Shown: piece by piece, positions 50,300 through 59,142 of the stretch | Position numbering within the stretch: the stretch's first letter is position 1 | Layout of the letters: each line of letters begins with the position of its first letter | NCBI RefSeq assembly: GCF_000242455.2 | Contig: NC_019892.1 | Span: 620,001-684,000, forward strand | Reading direction: 5' to 3' | Origin: Singulisphaera acidiphila DSM 18658 | Lineage (GTDB): Bacteria; Planctomycetota; Planctomycetia; Isosphaerales; Isosphaeraceae | Length of the DNA: 64,000 nt | The notes under the pieces: generated by a model | Database searches by the model: none | What the model saw: only the letters and a program-made list of their open reading frames with translations | Told to the model about the DNA's origin: nothing | Program-made: the position numbers and the translations under genes

Positions 50300-50728
50300 A
50301 TGCGAATGTACGTCGCGACAATTCTGTTGGCCTGTGCTGCACTTTCTGCCGCTGCCCCGAAAGAGGGAGCGTCGGAAGCCGACAAGGCGAAAATTCAAGG
50401 CGCCTGGTTCACGTCATCTTACAAGGCTGACGGCGATGTGCTTGTTGTCTATCTTACCGAACCCGATTTGGTCTTCGAGAATGACGAACTCGTCCTCTAC
50501 GGGATGCGGGCGGGCCGTTACACCATCGATGCTTCAAAAACTCCCAAGACCATGGATTGGGTTATCGATAGGGGATATGACAAAGGAACAACATCAGGAA
50601 TCTATATGATAAAAGATGGGGTGCTTACGGTTTGCTTGGCGGGAGCTCCTGGCCTGCCGCGTCCCGATACTTTTACGTCAAAGAAGGGATCAAAACACCG
50701 GCTGTATGTCTATAAGAGAAGTCTGTGA
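50300..50728 (+). CDS. TIGR03067-like secreted protein (copy B)
   Basis: Also 142 residues, with the same plan as copy A and roughly four-fifths identical by eye (for example APKEGASEADKAKIQGAW and DASKTPKTMDWVIDRGY). Signal peptide MRMYVATILLACAALSAAA. The flanking leader GGAGAGNNCATGCG is also shared, which indicates a recent tandem duplication. The function is unknown. Confidence 0.85.
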   Translation: MRMYVATILLACAALSAAAPKEGASEADKAKIQGAWFTSSYKADGDVLVVYLTEPDLVFENDELVLYGMRAGRYTIDASKTPKTMDWVIDRGYDKGTTSGIYMIKDGVLTVCLAGAPGLPRPDTFTSKKGSKHRLYVYKRSL

Positions 50729-50749
50729 GCCATCCGCGAAAGCGGTGAG

Positions 50750-50932
50750 GAGGCGCATTCCGCCGTGCGGGACGTCCTCGACGCCATCCTCTATCTCCTC
50801 CGCACCGGATGCCAGTGGCGTTACTTGCCCATCGACTTCCCCCGCCCCCCAAGAGCACCGTCCGGCGCTACTTCAACCAGTGGCGTCGGGACGGGACGTT
50901 GGACCGGATCCATGACCTGCTCAGACGGAGGA
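50750..50932 (+). pseudogene. N-terminal fragment of an IS5-type transposase, frameshifted
   Basis: [20 protein letters not shown] followed by LPIDFP matches the N-terminal domain of IS5/IS402-group transposases. After about 50846 the frame shifts and continues [20 protein letters not shown], then RIHDLLRR. It ends exactly where a REP-type A/G-rich sequence begins (50933). Confidence 0.8.
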
Positions 50933-50948
50933 AAAAAGGGGGACATAG

Positions 50949-51710
50949 GAATGGCATGAAGCTAAGAATTAACTCCTTGGCTCATCAGGTTGTTGCGCAA
51001 TTCCGCTCGTGGCTTTCTCATCAAATCATACTGCTTCGGACGCCGCTTCTTCACTCGGGGTTCGACGCGATCGGCTCGATCAGGATTGACCACCAACTTT
51101 GGTAGCTCGCCTCCCGGTTTCGCATGCATCAACCAACGCAAGGCGTCGATGAAACTGATCCGCTCCACGTCCACTCTTTGACGTTTCGCCGCCTCAATCA
51201 TTACGATACGCACCAAATTGTAAACGATTGCATAGACTACTAGTTATTTGAGAATGCTTTCAACAGTAATGTGCTTCAGTGCATCCATTTTCATAGTCTG
51301 TTTCAAGTGGCGTAGATCGAGCTCCACTCGCAACCTCATGCCATAGAGCTTCGCGAGCGCTTCCAGCGGATAGAACTCCGCGTCCAGGAGCGTCGTCACC
51401 AGCGTCACATGCTTCTTCCGGAACCCCGGGCGTCCGACGTCATACCGCAATTCGCGAACCACCAGCGTGTCCGGCAACGCGGCATATTCCTCCGCCGTCA
51501 TCCACTCGGGAGGATCGACCGGCTTGAACCACACCACGACCTGATCGAGCACCCCAAGGCTCCTCAGCCAGCGAGACCGGGGCAGGCCCTTTTTGCTGGC
51601 CTTCACGCCAGCGAGGAAGTGCGGACGCCCCGGCGTGAAGTCGACGATCTGACGCTGATGCACGCGGAATACCGCGTGGACGAGGCGTTGGCTCAATCGG
51701 GCGATCGGAA
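50949..51710 (-). pseudogene. Decayed third IS4-family copy (3' half)
   Basis: The right terminal repeat GAATGGCATGAAGCTAAG is directly preceded by AAAAAAGGGGGACATAG (REP sequence), the same junction as at the intact IS4. The transposase C-terminal half is readable on the minus strand from FRVHQRQIVDFTPGRP to RVKKRRPKQYDLMRKP, with an in-frame TAA (51244-51246) in VESILK*LVVY. The 5' half is missing; the break at 51710 coincides with REP doublet 2. A more distant relative of the intact copy (about two-thirds identical by eye). Confidence 0.85.
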
Positions 51711-51780
51711 ACAAAAAGGGGGACATAGCAAATAATCGTCGCTTACCTGAGACGATTATTTGCTATGTCCCCCTTTTTGT
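51711..51780. repeat. REP doublet (REPIN-like hairpin) 2
   Basis: Arms 51711-51740 and 51751-51780 are perfect 30-base reverse complements with a 10-base loop, almost identical to doublet 1. It sits between a broken IS4 copy and a broken resolvase gene. Confidence 0.9.
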
Positions 51781-51784
51781 GTCT

Positions 51785-51901
51785 GGAGACGACGCGAGGC
51801 TGGTCCGTCGGCTCAAGGCCGAGCGGATGAGCCGCTCGAAGATCGCGCGGCGGCTGGGGATCGGCCGGACCTTGGTGCGGAGGACCTTGGCCGCGAGTTG
51901 A
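51785..51901 (+). pseudogene. C-terminal scar of a small serine resolvase/invertase
   Basis: The open stretch DDARLVRRLKAERMSRSKIA then RRLGIGRTLVRRTLAAS and a stop is the helix-turn-helix DNA-binding end of a Tn3/Hin-type resolvase. The catalytic domain is missing; the remnant begins directly after REP doublet 2. The following 51902-52147 shows no gene. Confidence 0.7.
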
Positions 51902-52147
51902 GAGCCATTCGGCCCACGCTCATTGGCCTCGCCGCGTCAAGGGTGGGGAATACCAGGATGCCGTGCGGTACACGGATTCCGTGCTCTGGCCCATCTGTGC
52001 GTGAATCTCACGCCCCCGACGACCGCCCCGAATCGGCCTTGCCGGGCGTGGCCAACCGGATGCCACACCCTCGAGGACGTTGCCCCAGCCTCCCGATGCC
52101 GTTATTTTCGTCCAATCGTGCGATAATAACCGCCCAGGAGCCATCTG

Positions 52148-52375
52148 ATGGACTGGAGCCGGGAATACGAGATCATCTTCGGCAGCGACGTGGACAACGA
52201 CGGCGTCTACCTGGAGGCCCGCGACCGTAACACCGACGAGATTGTGATGCTGTCGTTCTACTCGGGCGGGAAGCTCTCCTACCTGCCGCCAGCCGAGGGG
52301 CTTCCCGAAGGGTTCGAGGACTGGTTCCGGGAGGAGACCGAGCGGAGGCTGCCGGACCCGCAAGAGGGATCGTAG
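52148..52375 (+). CDS. Small acidic hypothetical protein
   Basis: The 75-residue product ([20 protein letters not shown], then [20 protein letters not shown]) is soluble and acidic, ending RREEXXRRLPD-like [17 protein letters not shown]. No family is recognised. Codon use looks normal for the region (GC-rich third positions), which supports a real gene. It lies between remnants of two recombinases. Confidence 0.45.
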
Positions 52376-52399
52376 CGGTTCAGCCAAAAGGGCCGACAG

Positions 52400-52528
52400 T
52401 CGCGCAGAACCCGACGGCGTAGCCGGCTCGCCTGCCTCATCGGCCACACGGACGGCTCGATGCTGGCCAAGGTCTACTCGCATGTGGACAAGGACGACGC
52501 CCACTTGAAGAGGGTGCTGGTGGATTGA
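52400..52528 (+). pseudogene. C-terminal scar of a tyrosine recombinase/integrase
   Basis: The last readable residues, LACLIGHTDGSMLAKVYSHV followed by DKDDAHLKRVLVD and a stop, match the C-terminal H-T-D/x-x-x-M-xx-Y-x-H box of phage-type integrases, including the catalytic Tyr. Nothing of the N-terminal part remains. Confidence 0.65.
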
Positions 52529-52634
52529 CGCACTCGATCCAGCCTCGCTGCTCCTGTAGAATGGCGGACGGAGGTGCCGAATGAATTGCCAGCGAGAACA
52601 GCACATGATCAATCGGCAAGGCGAGTAATATTTC

Positions 52635-53184
<550 letters not shown>

Positions 53185-53392
53185 CTGCGCTTGTCAGCGT
53201 TGCCGCCGCAAGTAGCCAGCATCCTGCTCGCAGGTTTGGACGACCCGCAGGAGCGGGTATCGCATTCGCGTTGGATTTCGGTTACTCAATCGTGAGCCCA
53301 TTACTTGTTGTCTGTGGTTGCTTGTGTGCTGATCTGAAGCAGCAAGAGGTTTCGTCAGAATTGCTCAGCAACCCAGACCGAAAGGACAAACG

Positions 53393-54544
53393 ATGAATGC
53401 CAAACGGCTGGTCCCAGGACTACTCGCCGCCCTCGCAGCCTTCACGGTGCAAAGCGTGGAGGCCTGCACCATATTTGTGATCACCGACGCCAATCGGGTC
53501 TTGTTCTGCAACAACGAAGACTGGTCGAATCCGAAGTCGAGAATTTGGTTCGCCCCTGAGGGCGATGGGTATCTGGGTTGTGCCTATGTCGGATTCGACC
53601 ACGGCTGGGCGCAAGGTGGGCTGAACACGAAAGGCCTCGCTTTCGATTGGGTGGCGGGGGCCATGGGAAAATGGAAGCCTGGCACCGACATGAAGGTCGC
53701 TCGGGGGAATCCGAGTGAGCGGATGCTGGAGACCTGTGCCACCGTCGATGAGGCCATCGCTTTCTTTCGACAATACCGTGAACTGAGTTTCGCCCATGCC
53801 AAGATCCTTGTTGCTGACAGCAGCGGCAAGTCTGTGATTATCGGTGCCAAGGATGGCAAGTTGCAGATTGATGAAGGCTCCCAGTGCCGTGGTTTCGGTT
53901 ACGGACAGAAAACCCTCGACAAGATGTTGCCGCCCGCGCCCGAACCCACCGTGGCCAACGGCGCGGGTATTTTGCGGGCCTGTTTACAGGACGGCAAGAA
54001 TGGCACCAAGTATTCCAACATCTTCGACCTCAAGTCCGGCGACATTCACCTCTTTCCGGCTTCAAGGTTATCCGACGGGGTGAAACTCAACTTGGCGGCC
54101 GAGCTCACGAAGGGCGAGCACTACTACGACATCCCTCGTATCAGCGAACAGATGACACAATTGCCCATGCCGCTGCTCAACAACATGAAACGACTTTTCT
54201 TGGATCAGTTCAAACCAATTCCGGATACAGAGCCTGGCATTACCAAACGCATCCGGGTCATCCTTGAAAATCTCCTTGACGGCGTCGCCAGAGCCGAGGA
54301 CTACACCGCCGAGTTCTGGACGAAGATCAAACAAGACGAAGTACAGGCAATAACGGATTTCAAATTGCTCGGAAAGATCGCGTCGTTGACCTTGGTTGAA
54401 CGCAAGGCTGAAGGCGAAAACCACAGCCATCGCTATCTCGTGGGATTCAAAGATGTGATGGAGGTGGAAGTGCAACTCCGATTTGTGCTCGACCAGAAGG
54501 ATAGGGTTGTCCTCGTCGAGTTGGAAGGCATTGAGTATAAGTAG
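53393..54544 (+). CDS. Secreted Ntn-hydrolase (choloylglycine hydrolase/acyltransferase-like)
   Basis: The 383-residue protein has a signal peptide ending SVEA and the next residue is Cys25, which would become the N-terminal nucleophile. The motif CTIFVITDANRVLFCNNEDW matches the start of Ntn amidases such as penicillin V acylase/bile-salt hydrolase relatives, with the conserved Asn. LNTKGLAFDW, a TVDEAIAFF region and YSNIFDLKSGDI follow. Substrates in the family are linear or cyclic amides; the actual one here is unknown. A ribosome binding site AAAGGA precedes the start. Confidence 0.8.
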   Translation: MNAKRLVPGLLAALAAFTVQSVEACTIFVITDANRVLFCNNEDWSNPKSRIWFAPEGDGYLGCAYVGFDHGWAQGGLNTKGLAFDWVAGAMGKWKPGTDMKVARGNPSERMLETCATVDEAIAFFRQYRELSFAHAKILVADSSGKSVIIGAKDGKLQIDEGSQCRGFGYGQKTLDKMLPPAPEPTVANGAGILRACLQDGKNGTKYSNIFDLKSGDIHLFPASRLSDGVKLNLAAELTKGEHYYDIPRISEQMTQLPMPLLNNMKRLFLDQFKPIPDTEPGITKRIRVILENLLDGVARAEDYTAEFWTKIKQDEVQAITDFKLLGKIASLTLVERKAEGENHSHRYLVGFKDVMEVEVQLRFVLDQKDRVVLVELEGIEYK

Positions 54545-54677
54545 CCGTTCACGCGCGTCGGGAGCCCTGGCTTACCCCACCTAGCCGCAAAGCCCCTGCC
54601 TTCAGGCATGGCGATACAACACCCAGACCTCATTCGGGTGCCCGATCCGGGTCCGCATCGGCGCCGGGTTAGGCGGC

Positions 54678-54920
54678 TCAGTTCGCGGGTTCGCTAACGC
54701 TGAAGAGTACGACCAGATCGCCTACACGGACGCGGCACACATCGAATACCGCACCGAGCCCGCTCACCCCGTAGCGGCTGAAGCCCTGCGGAGAGGAGTC
54801 CGCAGGCCCGGCGAAGTAGGCCCAGGCCGAATAGCTCAGTCGGCAGATCGCAGCGCCGTCCGGCCCGTTGGCGAAGCCATCTAGCGAAATGGACGCCCCA
54901 TCAACGCGGATCGTCCAAAT
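54678..54920 (-). pseudogene. Orphan open frame, possible 3' gene fragment
   Basis: An 80-codon open stretch without ATG reads WTIRVDGASISLDGFANGPD then GAAICRLSYSAWAYFAG, DSSPQGFSRYGVSGLGAVFD, ending FSVSEPAN. Its amino-acid mix looks like real protein. It is bounded upstream by a stop, and the decayed transposase begins 30 bases further on, so it may be the tail of a gene broken by insertion. The rest of 54545-54950 holds nothing recognisable. Confidence 0.3.
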
Positions 54921-54951
54921 TCAGTAGTTCGGATTGATGGCCTTCGAGGTA

Positions 54952-55721
54952 CTACGACGTAACAGCATCTGGCAGAAGCCTTTCAGACAACGTCGTATCC
55001 ACGAGGCTATACATTTCAATGGCTGCCTCGAAAAGCCACAGCAATATCGTCCTCAATCGCAGCCGCTCCAGGTGAAGTTCTCCGCCCCCGCGACGCGGTT
55101 TCGAGAGCACCGCATGATGCAGCCAAATCCAAAGGTTTCGCAGTAGGAACCCGATCGCCACGTACAAGAACCGGACCTCGAATCGCTTCGAGGTCGTCCG
55201 GATCCGGCATTGATTCATCTGACGATAGCTCGTCTCGATCCCGAACCGGGTTCGGTACGCCTGTTTCACCCAGTCGAACCCTTGCACGGCTTGAAGACGT
55301 TCGAGCCGCTGGGACCCAGTGGGTGTTTCACCGAACGTCCGCGACCGACCACAGGCATCAGAAACGGCGTCCGCGCCTGCTGGAGATAGCGGATCACCTC
55401 GACGCTGTAAAATCCGCGATCCAGGACCGTGAAGCGGACCTTGATCCCGGCGGCGCGGACCTGCCGGAGCAGTTCGCGGACGACCTCGGTCATCGTCGTC
55501 TTTCGAGTCGCGGCCATCAACGCCATGGTGTATCGCGAGCCCTTGCGGATCACGTAGGCGGTGGCGTAACCGTAGAACGAGCACGTGCCTCTCTTGGCCT
55601 GGCTCCGCATGACCGAGGGGTTGGGCTGGAATGCCTGAACGGCGTAGCGGTAGACTTGGGCGGGTGTCAGGGTGCCGGTGGACTTGCGCATCGTACCCTC
55701 CGTGAGTGACGGGTTGAGCAC
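54952..55721 (-). pseudogene. Frameshifted DDE transposase (ISH3/IS4-like)
   Basis: Two frames together make one transposase. The first (55721 to about 55320) reads MRKSTGTLTPAQVYRYAVQA through the second catalytic Asp region FTVLDRGFYSVEVIRYLQQA. After a frameshift near 55265-55330 the second continues VKQAYRTRFGIETSYRQMNQ with the catalytic Glu, then RFLYVAIGFLLRNLWIWLHH. The usual N-terminal domain seems absent, so the copy is truncated as well as frameshifted. Confidence 0.75.
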
Positions 55722-55846
55722 AAGTCATTTTCATGGAGGAGCTTGAGTCTGTCACGCCCTGACGCTCCCTCGATTCCCGATCACCGAACTACTGAGATTG
55801 GTCAAAGTCCAGGATTCGCAGAAACCGGATACTCACCCAACCGCCG

Positions 55847-56182
55847 ATGAACAGGAGCGCGAAAATGTTTTCTCGAGCGTTGTTTTCGCCGATTCTCGCG
55901 ATCAACCTGGCGGCAGTCGCAATCCTTATCGCAACGAGTGCAAACGCAGCCGAAGACGCCAATCGTCCCGGTCTGGAGAGGCCGGCTCCCTACGTCGGTC
56001 ATGGGTCGACGTTCGATGGATACCTCTGGCATCCCGAGGGATTCTCCAACGATGACCCAGTCATCGATCCCACGGTTCACTCAAGGAGAAGGATTCTCTA
56101 CTTGATTGGTAGTTTTACCACGACGGCGGTCGTTGTGATCTTCCTTCTTGTCAAACGGCAACGATCTCTCAAGCAGGCCTGA
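55847..56182 (+). CDS. Small membrane/secreted hypothetical protein
   Basis: The 111-residue protein has an N-terminal signal or anchor (FSPILAINLAAVAILIATSA), an outside-facing middle (PYVGHGSTFDGYLWHPEGF) and a C-terminal membrane helix (ILYLIGSFTTTAVVVIFLLV) with a basic end KRQRSLK. The start could be Met7 (55865), which is preceded by AGGAGCG. No family is recognised. It lies between two transposase units. Confidence 0.55.
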   Translation: MNRSAKMFSRALFSPILAINLAAVAILIATSANAAEDANRPGLERPAPYVGHGSTFDGYLWHPEGFSNDDPVIDPTVHSRRRILYLIGSFTTTAVVVIFLLVKRQRSLKQA

Positions 56183-56357
56183 ACTGAGCAATGCTTGAAC
56201 GAAGCTTCAACCAAGCCCGAACAGGCTCTGTCCCAGCAGCCCGGTGGGCTGGTCGGACCCAGTTGCTGGTCAGGGTGCCAACGAGCGAATTCATCACGTG
56301 AACTTCCGTCTTGAGCTTTCCTTGGTTCGGATTGGTGATACCCGGCTCGTGTCCTTA

Positions 56358-57219
56358 GAGCGTGTTATGAACTCCACTCAAATAGCGGAGCAGCCTTTCG
56401 GAGCATCAACAAGCTGAATGCGACGTAGTGCAACCCGGCGAGCGTCTCGGAGAGCCGCTCGTAATCCTTCGCCAACCGGCGGAATCGCGCCGCCCAACCG
56501 AACGAACGTTCCACGACCCAGCGGCGCGGAAGCAGCACGAACCCGCGCTTCGCATCGTCCAGCTTCACAACTTCGAGGATGATCCCCTGGTGGGCCGCTG
56601 CATCGAATGCCTCCTCGCTGGTGTAGCCTTGGTCGACATAGGCCAGTTCGACCGACTCGCCCGTCGCCTCTTGGACGGCTTTGGCCAGCGTGTCGACCTG
56701 GGCCCGCTCTTGCTCGTTGGCTGGGGTCACGTGCAGCGCCAGCAGATGTCCGAGCGTATCCACGGCCATGTGGACCTTGGACCCCTTGCGACGCTTGTAC
56801 CCATCGTAGCCCGCACGGCCACCACTCTCGGGGGTCGACTGGATGGTTCGTCCGTCGAAGATGACGGCCGTCGGCTTGGGTTCTCTCTTGCCAGCGAAGC
56901 GGAGCACGGCTCGAAGGTCGTGGACAATGGCCTCGAAACAGCCGGCGGCAAGCCAGCGGCGGGTCTGCTGATCGCCCATCTCCCAAGGAGGGAAGTCGGC
57001 GGGCAGGTAACGCCATGGTGCTCCGCTTCGGACGAGCCAACGCAAGGTGTCGAAGACGTCGCGGAGGTTGTGGACTCGCTGGCCGGCATCTTCAGGAAGC
57101 AGGCAAATATCAGGGAGAACGAACTCCCATTCGGCATCGGTGATGTCGCTGGGGTAGGGTTGGTGCGTGATCATACCCTAAACTACGTTCGCCACTGAAC
57201 TACAGTTCATAACACGCTC
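56358..57219 (-). mobile_element. IS5-family insertion sequence
   Basis: Both ends carry the inverted repeat GAGCGTGTTATGAACT, and the match continues outside as TCCTTA/TAAGGA, so the target was probably a TA or TTA. The 862-base unit contains one intact transposase. Confidence 0.85.
56365..57174 (-). CDS. IS5-family transposase (intact)
   Basis: The 269-residue protein has the N-terminal domain (ITDAEWEFVLPDI; GAPWRYLPADFPPWE) and the DDE core: AVIFDGRTIQS (first Asp), VELAYVDQGYTSEEAF (second Asp) and RRWVVERSFGWAARFRRLAK (Glu) with KDYE. The RKGSKVHMAVDTLGHLLALH segment is typical. The frame is intact, so the element may be active. It is different in sequence from the IS5-type scars at 48370 and 50750. 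Confidence 0.95.
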   Translation of the reverse strand: MITHQPYPSDITDAEWEFVLPDICLLPEDAGQRVHNLRDVFDTLRWLVRSGAPWRYLPADFPPWEMGDQQTRRWLAAGCFEAIVHDLRAVLRFAGKREPKPTAVIFDGRTIQSTPESGGRAGYDGYKRRKGSKVHMAVDTLGHLLALHVTPANEQERAQVDTLAKAVQEATGESVELAYVDQGYTSEEAFDAAAHQGIILEVVKLDDAKRGFVLLPRRWVVERSFGWAARFRRLAKDYERLSETLAGLHYVAFSLLMLRKAAPLFEWSS

Positions 57220-57236
57220 TAAGGATAAGTAACCGT

Positions 57237-57356
57237 TCACGCCACGTCACCCAGAATCGATGGCTTCTGAAATCCATTTTGGTGGGCCGTGATGGCTTGC
57301 GTGAGGCCCTGGGACCGGCAACTGGTCACCGGGGGTAGGGAGAGGGGATCGATCAT
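57237..57356 (-). CDS. Short ORF (39 residues) coupled to a frameshifted remnant
   Basis: MIDPLSLPPVTSCRSQGLTQ and on to ILGDVA. Its ATG overlaps the stop of the upstream remnant (GCATGATC), the pattern of coupled genes. No family is recognised; it ends 18 bases from the IS5 element and may be truncated by it. Confidence 0.3.
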   Translation of the reverse strand: MIDPLSLPPVTSCRSQGLTQAITAHQNGFQKPSILGDVA

Positions 57357-57627
57357 GCGGACTCCTTGAAGAAAAGGCTTTGCTCGGGGGATGGGATCCT
57401 CCGGGTCGGTGGCGATTGCTCCACCTCGCGCTTCGCTTGCAGGATCTCGGCAAAGGCCTGCTCCTCGGCCGCACGCCAGCCGAGGCCCTGGGGGACTCGA
57501 GGGCGTTCGCACGATGGCCCCAACGCTCACGCCAGGCGGCGGGCCAGGAGGCCAGGAGGGGACGCCAGGAGAGTGGTGAGGGCTCTTCGCGGGCCGCAAC
57601 AAGCTCAGGGGCAGGCAAGCTGGCCAC
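57353..57627 (-). pseudogene. Frameshifted remnant of a mobile-element gene
   Basis: One frame reads WPAAWRERWGHRANALE and another, joining at about 57490, reads QGLGWRAAEEQAFAEILQAK followed by REVEQSPPTRRIP and a stop. Put together they resemble the end of replication/primase-type genes I associate with planctomycete mobile DNA (WRERWG-x-RAN-x-LE, then A-E-x-QAF-E), but the family name is not certain. Confidence 0.4.
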
Positions 57628-57800
57628 CGGGGGGCTGAAGCTCCTGCACCCAGGCCGGTAAGGTCGCTCTGGATTTCTGGAGACCGCTCACAAGTCTCTC
57701 TCCTGTTTAACGTCCTCAACGTCCGCGACGTCCGCGGACAGAACTAATGCAGAGTCTACTTTGAAGCAACACGCACGCGAGTAACGCGTGCATTTGTATG

Positions 57801-57870
57801 GTCGCGGACGTCGCGGACGTCGCGGACGTCGCGGACGTCGCGGACGTCGCGGACGTCGCGGACGTCGCGG
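57801..57870. repeat. 9-bp tandem repeat array
   Basis: Seven complete copies of GTCGCGGAC plus a partial one. The same motif in inverse form (GTCCGCGAC) lies at about 57718-57737. On the minus strand it could encode repeating (Val-Arg-Asp)n, but no convincing gene contains it. Unit length a multiple of three and perfect identity suggest recent expansion. Confidence 0.85.
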
Positions 57871-58176
57871 TCAGTAAGCCGCCGTGACGAGCGCCTTGAG
57901 CCTGATCCCCTCGTACTCTCTGATCCGATTCCCGTCCGTGAGCCGCCGAACACGACCACAACACTCGGGGCGGCGGGAACAGTCGGTCTTCATCAACTCA
58001 CCCTCCGGTTGTTGGCCAACGCATTCGGCGGCCAATCAGTGATTCCTCAACAGAAGACATTGGTAACGATCCGCGGCGTTCCTCGTACAATATTACCGCA
58101 TTCGTGGTTTCATTCAATATGTTCGACGTCGAATCCACTAAAATTTCTCGAAGAGGGTTCCCAACGGTGGGGGGTG

Positions 58177-58614
58177 ATGCTTATTGATGAGGGGATGGAA
58201 TTTTCAGCGAAGTTGAAGAAACTGATGAAGCAGCAGCGGTACTCGCAGACCGACGTGGCGGTGCAGGTTGAGGTTTCGCAGAGTTTGGTGAGTTTGTGGA
58301 CGAAGGGGGAGCGGGTTCCTGACTTGAGGGTGTCGGCCAAGCTGGCCAGGCTGTTCGGGGTGGACCTGGATTACCTGGCGGACGATGCGCAAGACGAGCC
58401 GCCCGCCTCGGAGTTCACCGAGTGGGAGCGGGCGGTGATCGACCTGATTCACGCGTTGGGGCTGGAGAAGAGTGAGGCGTTGCGTCGCCTGGCGACCCCT
58501 GCAGCGGCCGGGATCAGCGTTGACCCGAAGCCGTTCCCACCGGCCGGGCCGTCGATCCCGTCTGGAGCGCCCGCTTATCAGCCAGAGAGACCTCGGAAGA
58601 AACAGCCTGGATGA
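58177..58614 (+). CDS. XRE-family helix-turn-helix regulator
   Basis: With the start at 58177 (GGGGGG upstream) the product has 145 residues; an alternative start is 58195 (MEFSAKLKKLMKQQ). The DNA-binding domain is RYSQTDVAVQVEVSQSLVSL and WTKGERVPDLRVSAKLARLF, then GVDLDYLADD, a standard Cro/C1-type HTH. The C-terminal part is Pro-rich and without motif. It may act on its own promoter; no operator was identified. The neighbourhood carries no toxin or phage gene. Confidence 0.85.
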   Translation: MLIDEGMEFSAKLKKLMKQQRYSQTDVAVQVEVSQSLVSLWTKGERVPDLRVSAKLARLFGVDLDYLADDAQDEPPASEFTEWERAVIDLIHALGLEKSEALRRLATPAAAGISVDPKPFPPAGPSIPSGAPAYQPERPRKKQPG

Positions 58615-59142
58615 TCGTCCCGTCGGCGTCCGTCTTCGAGCCGGGTGGTCGTCGCCCAGGTCGCTTGTCCTGTGAGAATCGCTCTATTCCGCCCGATTTT
58701 GCGGCCGTCGCGACGCCAAGTGCTCTTCCCTCTTGGGGAATGCAGCGCAGCAACGTTCGCTCCTCGGTGACGTGCTTGGCCGTGTGTCGCGGCGACACCG
58801 GCACCAACAAGGCGCTCCAGGCCTTCAAACTCCAGGCCAGGCTGGCCGTCACCATTACGCTCAGTTGCTCACCAGATCATTGACCGGTGCCGTCGACATC
58901 AAGGACGGCTTGGGTGAAGAACTCGGGGGGCTGCTGTGCCCCAACCCGCCGCCTTGTTTCAATTGATGGCGTCCATCCGCGCGCCGACATGGGCTTCATG
59001 GGTAGCGGCTCTCAAAAAAAAGAAGATTTCAACCACGAATGACACAAATAACACGAATGAAGAAATGAAGGGAAAATAATGAATTGAATTTGTTGTTTTG
59101 ATTCGTGTTATTTGTGTCATTCGTGGTTAAAATCTTCTCTTC
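58615..59142. other. Region without a convincing gene
   Basis: Open frames here (for example 58514-58855 minus) lack any family pattern or good start. The only clear structure is the long inverted repeat at 59021-59138. Confidence 0.5.
59021..59138. repeat. 38-bp inverted repeat, A/T-rich
   Basis: Arms 59021-59058 and 59101-59138 are reverse complements with a single mismatch and a 42-base spacer. The arm core AACCACGAATGACACAAATA is strikingly A/T-rich compared with the flanks and resembles dispersed repeats seen in several bacterial phyla (from memory, not checked). Confidence 0.8.

Noticed and set aside
54823..54860. tRNA-like D-arm sequence (GAATAGCTCAGTCGGCAGA)
   Set aside because: No matching acceptor, anticodon or T-arm could be found; a full cloverleaf is not possible.
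57801..57870. Possible CRISPR array
   Set aside because: The units are 9 bases with no spacers and no cas genes nearby; it is a simple tandem repeat.
57756..57959. Gene encoding a (Val-Arg-Asp)n protein on the minus strand
   Set aside because: The frame is created by the 9-bp repeat itself; flanking residues show no protein-like pattern or good start.
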